Assembly: GCF_004798665.1 (NCBI RefSeq)
Contig: NZ_CP039292.1
Span: 1,426,001-1,490,000, forward strand
DNA: 64,000 bases
Direction of reading: 5' to 3'
Origin: Actinomyces procaprae
GTDB taxonomy: Bacteria; Actinomycetota; Actinomycetes; Actinomycetales; Actinomycetaceae
Shown here piece by piece: positions 58,908-64,000 of the stretch (positions within the stretch are counted from its first letter, which is position 1; each line of letters starts with the position of its first letter). A model generated the notes under the pieces. It was given only the letters and a program-made list of their open reading frames with translations, did no database searches and was not told the origin of the DNA. A program made the position numbers and the translations under genes.

Positions 58908-61694
58908 GTGAGCACCAAAGAGACCAGCCCCGCCGCCCGGGACGTCGCAGGGCGCCTGCTCCTCATCGATGGTCACTCCATGGCCTTCCGCGCCTTCTAC
59001 GCGCTGCCGGCGGAGAACTTCACCACGACCACCGGCCAGTCCACCAACGCGGTGTACGGCTTCGTGTCCATGTTCCTGTCCCTGCTGGAGCAGGAGGCAC
59101 CCACCCACGTCGCCGTCGCCTTCGACCTGCCCGGCGGAACCTTCCGTACCCAGGAGTACTCGGAGTACAAGAGCACCCGTGATGAGACGCCGCCCGCCTT
59201 CGCCGGGCAGGTGGAGCTGCTGCAGGATGTGCTCGCGGCCATGGGCGTGCCCACCGTGACCTCACCCGGATACGAGGCCGACGACATCCTGGCCACCCTC
59301 GCCGCTCAGGGCCAGCTAGAGGGAATGGAGGTGCTCGTCTGCTCCGGGGACCGTGACTCCTTCCAGACGGTCACGGACCATTGCACCGTCCTGTACCCGA
59401 TCAAGGGCGTTTCCACGATGCGGCGTATGACCCCGGCGGAGGTGGAGGAGCGCTACGGCGTTCCGCCCGAGCGCTACCCGCACCTGGCGGCACTGGTGGG
59501 GGAGACCTCCGACAACCTGCCGGGCGTGCCCGGGGTCGGGCCCAAGACCGCCGCCAAGTGGATTCGCCTGTACGACGGTCTCGAGGGCGTCATCGCACAC
59601 GCCGATGAGATCAAGGGCAAGGCGGGCCAGTCCCTGCGCGACCATCTCGACGACGTGCTGCGAAACCGCCGCCTCAACCACCTGCTGACCGACCTCGACC
59701 TCGGACTCGATCCCGCCAACGACCTGAAGCTGGCAGGGGCCGACCGAGACGCCCTCGCCCGCGTCATGGACGCCTTGGAGTTCCGCAACCTCCAGCAGCG
59801 CTCCGAGCGGATACTTCCCTTCGCGGACGCCGTGTCCGCAACCCCGAAGGCCGACGCCGGGGACTCCCCGGCCGCCCGTCTGAAGGCCGTCGGTATCGCG
59901 GTGGTGGGGCGCGATGTCGCCCCCGGCGCCGTCGGCCCTTGGCTGGACGCCAACCTGGCGTCGCAGGACCCGGCCGCCCCGATCGGGGTTGACGTGTTCG
60001 GTGTCCTGCACCCCGGCCAGGGGGACGCGACCATGGTGTCGCTCTCGGACGGCGCCGTCGCGCTCGTCGCGGACCTGTCCCTCCTCGATCCGGCTGATGA
60101 GCAGGCCCTGTCCACCCTGCTGGCCGACGCCGGCAGGCCGAAGATCGTCGCCGACGCCAAGGGCGCCTGGCACGCCCTGCACGCCCGCGGCATTGACCTG
60201 GACGGCGTAATCGCCGATCCCGCGCTCGCCGGCTACCTGTGCCGACCCGAGCAGCGCGCATACGACGTCGGCTCGCTGGCCCAGCGGTGGCTCGGAATAG
60301 ACCTGGAGGCGCTCACCGCCGCCCCCGACGACCAGCCGCAAAGCGCCTTCGACCTGGACGCCCTGGCCGACGACGCCCCGACGGCTGCGGCACTGGCAGC
60401 CGCCCGCAGGGCCGCCGTGCTCCTGCCCCTGCAGCGTGCCCTGGAGGAGCAAATGGGCCAGCGTGGCGTCCTGGACCTGTTCCGGGACCTGGAGATGCCG
60501 GTGGCGGCGACCCTGACGCAGATGGAGGACGCCGGCATCGCCGTGGACGATGCCGTCCTGGCCGCGCGCCAGACCGAGCTCGACGCGCGGGTGACCCACG
60601 CCGCCGAGGGCGCCTTCGCGGCAGCCGGGCACGAACTCAACCTCTCCAGCCCCAAGCAGCTGCAAGCCGTGCTGTTCGACGAGCTCAAGATGCCCAAGAC
60701 GCGCCGCACGAAGACCGGCTACACCACCGACGCGGACGCCCTGGCGTCCCTGTACGTCAAGACCGGTCACCCCTTCCTGGAGCACCTGCTGCAGCATCGC
60801 GATGCCATCAAGCTGCGGCAGACCGTGGAGGGCCTGCGCAAGGCGATCTTGGCTGACGGGCGTATTCACACCACCTTCCAGCAGACCGTCGCGGCTACCG
60901 GCCGCCTGTCCTCCACCGACCCGAACCTGCAGAACATACCCGCACGCACCGAGGAGGGTATGCGTATCCGCGAGGCCTTCACCGTGGGCGCCGGCTACGA
61001 GTGCCTGCTGACGGCCGACTACTCGCAGATCGAGATGCGCATCATGGCGCACCTGTCCGGGGACGCCGCGCTGATCGAGGCCTTCCGCTCCGGGGAGGAC
61101 CTGCACCGCTACGTCGCCGCGATGGTTCATGGCATCGGCGTGGACGAGGTCACGCCCCAGCAGCGCAGCCACGTCAAGGCGATGAGCTATGGGCTGGCTT
61201 ATGGGCTGTCCACCTTCGGGCTGGCGCGCCAGCTGGGCGTGGACACCGGCGAGGCCGCCGGGCTGCGGGAGGCCTACTTCGCACGCTTCGGGCGTGTACG
61301 CGACTACCTGGAGCATGTGGTGGAGCAGGCGCGTCGCGATGGGTGGACCCAGACCATGTTCGGGCGGCGCCGCTACCTGCCGGACCTGAGCAGCGACAAT
61401 CGCCAGCGCCGCGAAATGGCCGAGCGCGCCGCCCTCAACGCCCCCATCCAGGGCAGTGCGGCAGACATTGTGAAGAAGGCCATGGTTGATGTCGCTGAGG
61501 GGCTGGCCGACGCCGGGCTCCGCTCACGCATCCTGCTGCAGATCCACGACGAGCTGCTGCTGGAGATCGCCCCGGGGGAGGACGAGGCCGTGCAGGCGCT
61601 GGTGCGGGAGCGGATGGGCGCAGCCGCCGAGCTTTCGGTGCCCCTGGACGTCTCCGTGGGGCGCGGAACCACCTGGCGGGAGGCCGCCCACTGA
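58908..61694 (+). CDS. polA: DNA polymerase I
   Basis: 928 aa, GTG start. N-terminal 5'-nuclease domain (LLIDGHSMAFRAFYALP, FDLPGGTFRTQEYSEYKSTRDETP, DRDSFQTV, GVPGVGPKTAAKW). The middle 3'-5' exonuclease-like domain has lost the DxE motif (DVFGVL), so proofreading is absent, as in other actinobacterial enzymes. Polymerase motifs: GRLSSTDPNLQNIPAR, LLTADYSQIEMRIMAHLSGD (motif A), the O-helix region KAMSYGLAYGLSTFGLARQLG and QIHDELLLEI (motif C). Normal length. Confidence 0.97.
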   Translation: MSTKETSPAARDVAGRLLLIDGHSMAFRAFYALPAENFTTTTGQSTNAVYGFVSMFLSLLEQEAPTHVAVAFDLPGGTFRTQEYSEYKSTRDETPPAFAGQVELLQDVLAAMGVPTVTSPGYEADDILATLAAQGQLEGMEVLVCSGDRDSFQTVTDHCTVLYPIKGVSTMRRMTPAEVEERYGVPPERYPHLAALVGETSDNLPGVPGVGPKTAAKWIRLYDGLEGVIAHADEIKGKAGQSLRDHLDDVLRNRRLNHLLTDLDLGLDPANDLKLAGADRDALARVMDALEFRNLQQRSERILPFADAVSATPKADAGDSPAARLKAVGIAVVGRDVAPGAVGPWLDANLASQDPAAPIGVDVFGVLHPGQGDATMVSLSDGAVALVADLSLLDPADEQALSTLLADAGRPKIVADAKGAWHALHARGIDLDGVIADPALAGYLCRPEQRAYDVGSLAQRWLGIDLEALTAAPDDQPQSAFDLDALADDAPTAAALAAARRAAVLLPLQRALEEQMGQRGVLDLFRDLEMPVAATLTQMEDAGIAVDDAVLAARQTELDARVTHAAEGAFAAAGHELNLSSPKQLQAVLFDELKMPKTRRTKTGYTTDADALASLYVKTGHPFLEHLLQHRDAIKLRQTVEGLRKAILADGRIHTTFQQTVAATGRLSSTDPNLQNIPARTEEGMRIREAFTVGAGYECLLTADYSQIEMRIMAHLSGDAALIEAFRSGEDLHRYVAAMVHGIGVDEVTPQQRSHVKAMSYGLAYGLSTFGLARQLGVDTGEAAGLREAYFARFGRVRDYLEHVVEQARRDGWTQTMFGRRRYLPDLSSDNRQRREMAERAALNAPIQGSAADIVKKAMVDVAEGLADAGLRSRILLQIHDELLLEIAPGEDEAVQALVRERMGAAAELSVPLDVSVGRGTTWREAAH

Positions 61695-61934
61695 GCCGAA
61701 ACCGGGCTTTTTCGGGCTCGGCGTGAGGAATTCCACGCAAATGGGGGCCGGGTTTGTGACACGCCCACAAGTCACGGATTGGGAACGTGCTGGTATGGTC
61801 AGGCGTGCACGCCCCTGGGCGCCGAATCAGGCGTCCAACCGCGGTGCGGAGCTGGTCCGGGCCGGCCCGCTCGGCGGGGGACGTGTGGACTCTATTGACC
61901 CGACCCTTCTGTCCATATTCGGAGCAACTACTCA

Positions 61935-63386
61935 ATGACCACCAACACGCCCAGCCCCGCCCCGGTCGCCGTCAACGACATCGGCTCGACCGAGGAGATC
62001 CTCGCCGCCGTCGACGAGACCATCAAGTACTTCGATGACGGCGACATCGTCGAGGGCACCGTCGTCAAGGTTGACCGCGATGAGGTCCTCCTCGACATCG
62101 GCTACAAGACCGAGGGCGTCATCCTCGCTCGTGAACTGTCTATCAAGCACGACGTCGACCCCGAGGAGATCGTCTCCGTCGGCGATGACGTCGAGGCCCT
62201 TGTCCTCCAGAAGGAGGACAAGGAGGGCCGCCTGCTGCTGAGCAAGAAGCGCGCCCAGTACGAGCGCGCGTGGGGCACCATCGAACGCATCAAGGAGGAG
62301 GACGGCGTCGTCTCCGGCACCGTCATCGAGGTCGTCAAGGGCGGCCTCATCCTCGACGTCGGCCTGCGCGGCTTCCTGCCCGCCTCCCTGGTGGAGATGC
62401 GCCGCGTCCGTGATCTGCAGCCCTACGTCGGCCGCGAGCTCGAGGCCAAGATCATCGAACTGGACAAGAACCGCAACAACGTGGTCCTGTCCCGCCGCGC
62501 CTGGCTGGAGCAGACCCAGTCCGAGGTCCGCACCAACTTCCTGCAGACCCTGCAGAAGGGCCAGGTCCGTACCGGCGTGGTCTCCTCCATCGTCAACTTC
62601 GGTGCCTTCGTGGACCTGGGCGGCGTGGACGGCCTCGTCCACGTGTCCGAGCTGTCCTGGAAGCACATCGACCACCCCTCCGAGGTTGTGGAGGTCGGCC
62701 AGGAGGTCACCGTCGAGGTGCTCGACGTCGACTTCGACCGCGAGCGCGTCTCCCTGTCGCTGAAGGCGACCCAGGAGGACCCGTGGCAGGCCTTCGCCCG
62801 CACGCACGCTATCGGTCAGGTCGTTCCCGGCAAGGTCACCAAGCTGGTTCCCTTCGGCGCGTTCGTCCGCGTCGAGGACGGCATCGAGGGCCTGGTGCAC
62901 ATCTCCGAGCTGGCCCAGCGCCACGTGGAGCTGCCCGAGCAGGTGGTCAAGGTCGGTGACGAGGTCTTCGTCAAGGTCATCGACATCGACCTGGACCGTC
63001 GCCGCATCTCCCTGTCGCTCAAGCAGGCCAACGACGGCGTCGACCCCAACTCCGACGACTTCGACCCGTCGCTGTACGGCATGGCGGCCGAGTACGACGA
63101 GAACGGCAACTACAAGTACCCCGAGGGCTTCGACCCGGAGACCAACGAGTGGCTCGAGGGCTACGAGGCCCAGCGGGAGGCCTGGGAGGCCGAGTACGCG
63201 GCCGCGCAGGCCCGCTGGGAGGCCCACAAGGCCCAGGTCGCCCGCGCTCTGGAGGAGGACCAGGAGGACGGCGACGCCGCCCCGGCGGACGCCACCTCCT
63301 TCTCCTCGGCCCAGCCGGAGGCCACCGGCACCCTCGCGTCCGACGAGGCGCTCGCCGCGCTGCGTGAGAAGCTGACCGGTAACTGA
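61935..63386 (+). CDS. rpsA: 30S ribosomal protein S1
   Basis: 483 aa with four S1 RNA-binding repeats: DIVEGTVVKVDRDEVLLDIGYKTEGVI, GVVSGTVIEVVKGGLILDVGLRGFLPAS, GQVRTGVVSSIVNFGAFVDLGGVDGLVH and GQVVPGKVTKLVPFGAFVRVEDGIEGLVH. The C-terminal 110 residues are acidic and Ala/Glu-rich. Located after polA, the conserved actinobacterial order. The 240-bp gap before it holds an inverted GTGAC/GTCAC pair (61756-61775) and probably the promoter. Confidence 0.96.
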   Translation: MTTNTPSPAPVAVNDIGSTEEILAAVDETIKYFDDGDIVEGTVVKVDRDEVLLDIGYKTEGVILARELSIKHDVDPEEIVSVGDDVEALVLQKEDKEGRLLLSKKRAQYERAWGTIERIKEEDGVVSGTVIEVVKGGLILDVGLRGFLPASLVEMRRVRDLQPYVGRELEAKIIELDKNRNNVVLSRRAWLEQTQSEVRTNFLQTLQKGQVRTGVVSSIVNFGAFVDLGGVDGLVHVSELSWKHIDHPSEVVEVGQEVTVEVLDVDFDRERVSLSLKATQEDPWQAFARTHAIGQVVPGKVTKLVPFGAFVRVEDGIEGLVHISELAQRHVELPEQVVKVGDEVFVKVIDIDLDRRRISLSLKQANDGVDPNSDDFDPSLYGMAAEYDENGNYKYPEGFDPETNEWLEGYEAQREAWEAEYAAAQARWEAHKAQVARALEEDQEDGDAAPADATSFSSAQPEATGTLASDEALAALREKLTGN

Positions 63387-63440
63387 TCCAGGCCGCGTAG
63401 GCGGCCGCTCATATCGGCTCTCGCGGCCGCTGAGCAATCA

Positions 63441-63482
63441 CGATCGAGGCCCGCCCACCACCAGGTGGACGGGCCTCGATTC
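63441..63482 (+). terminator. Hairpin terminator after rpsA
   Basis: ATCGAGGCCCG (63443-63453) pairs with CGGGCCTCGAT (63470-63480), 11 bp, and the loop can form an inner CCACC/GGTGG stem. It lies 55 bp after the rpsA stop. A short TTCG follows instead of a long T-run. Confidence 0.75.
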
Positions 63483-63517
63483 GCAAGCAGGTGAATCGAC
63501 TGAGTTCGGGAGTGATG

Positions 63518-64000
63518 ATGACGACCTGGGATGAGCTCGCCCAGTTGATCCGTGACGCGGGCGATCCACGCAGCCTGCAGGCACAACAGCGGCTGTACCA
63601 GCTGGTCGTGGCCGAGCCTCCCGTGGGCGAGCCGTCGGAGGAGGTCGCCGCCGAACTTGCCGACGCGCTATCGGCTGTTGACCGTGTCTGGCTGCCCGGG
63701 CTCGGGGAGGACCCGGACCGGTCCAGCGCTGAGATCGACGCGGCCATCGCGGCCTGCGCCGCCGCGCGGCGGGGCGTGGGCATGTCGGTGCTGCCCCTGC
63801 GCTACGCCGAGGTGGAGCTGTGCACCTACTACGGCCGCAGTGACGATGCACTGGAGAACCTGCGCGTGGCGCGCCTGTTCTCCTTCGACGCCGTCGACCT
63901 CGGTGCCACCCTGGCCACGGCGCGCATGCACGACGACTACTCGGGCGTGATTCGCACCACGACGGCGGTGCCGACCCGCCCGGACGCCGACCCGGCTGCG
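63518..64000 (+). CDS. Hypothetical protein, 5' part (truncated by the window end)
   Basis: Open from ATG 63518 (ATG 63515 is an alternative one codon earlier; CGGGAG upstream) to the window edge, 161 codons without a stop. The visible part is helical and acidic (TWDELAQLIRDAGDPRSLQAQQRLYQLV, AAIAACAAARRGVGMSVLPLRYAEVELCTYYGRSDDALENLRVARLFSFDA), a pattern compatible with helical-repeat proteins. No catalytic motif or signal peptide. I do not recognise the family. Confidence 0.75.
   Translation, partial: MTTWDELAQLIRDAGDPRSLQAQQRLYQLVVAEPPVGEPSEEVAAELADALSAVDRVWLPGLGEDPDRSSAEIDAAIAACAAARRGVGMSVLPLRYAEVELCTYYGRSDDALENLRVARLFSFDAVDLGATLATARMHDDYSGVIRTTTAVPTRPDADPAA

Overview
The window is high-GC, densely packed bacterial DNA from an actinobacterium. 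Lineage markers are a Pup/PafA/Dop/ARC pupylation locus, an imuA'-imuB-dnaE2 mutasome with a TCGAAC-N4-GTTCGA SOS box, a PdtaR-type ANTAR response regulator next to polA-rpsA, and hisF/hisI/lgt/pyk synteny. A pupylation locus without proteasome genes, a his/trp cluster stripped to fragments, and a 2-oxoacid:ferredoxin oxidoreductase beside fermentative metabolism point to the Actinomycetaceae (Actinomyces/Schaalia-like). That placement is inference. No prophage, insertion sequence or CRISPR array was recognised.

Layout. 1-1095: end of an unidentified gene and a long non-coding stretch. 1096-8059: three-subunit 2-oxoacid:ferredoxin oxidoreductase with a GltD-like flavoprotein/ferredoxin, a YbaK gene and a flavin disulfide reductase; the flavoprotein and ybaK each carry a one-base change in a C/G run. 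8188-9985: trmL, an SDR and a PEBP-family protein. 10111-20765: SOS-controlled imuA'-imuB, then PAP2 phosphatase, tdk, a SatD-like chimera, a DUF222-HNH gene with its own SOS-like box, and dnaE2. 20781-27911: AI-2E-type permease, HAD phosphatase, sugar-phosphate mutarotase, tRNA-Leu(GAG), a GNAT-MazG fusion, an M3 peptidase and a small acidic protein. 27921-31808: aldo/keto reductase, a sulfur-uptake pair (yeeE-tusA) preceded by a short ORF with three consecutive cysteine codons, and a RecB-type nuclease. 31937-36627: ribose-type ABC importer and a site-2 protease homologue. 36628-38156: an intergenic repeat cluster, a methyltransferase and a small hypothetical gene. 38171-45544: trmI and the pupylation operon arc-dop-pup-pafA, followed by a membrane-anchored protein with two FKBP-like repeats. 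45547-50953: hisF, two small membrane proteins, hisI, a TrpC-like protein that has lost catalytic residues, lgt and pyk. 50941-57115 (mostly minus strand): a TetR gene with an 18-bp perfect inverted repeat, a dimethylargininase-like enzyme, and a five-gene translationally coupled operon of an iron/siderophore-type ABC importer plus two distantly paralogous proteins of unknown function. 57566-64000: an unusual short-variable-loop tRNA with a CAA anticodon, pdtaR, a thioesterase, polA, rpsA and an incomplete gene.

The most interesting items are the importer operon with its paired unknown proteins and 12-bp repeat spanning its internal start codon, the poly-Cys leader ORF before the sulfur genes, the SOS-like DUF222-HNH gene lodged in the mutasome, proteasome-less pupylation, the degenerate TrpC, and the class I-shaped CAA tRNA.
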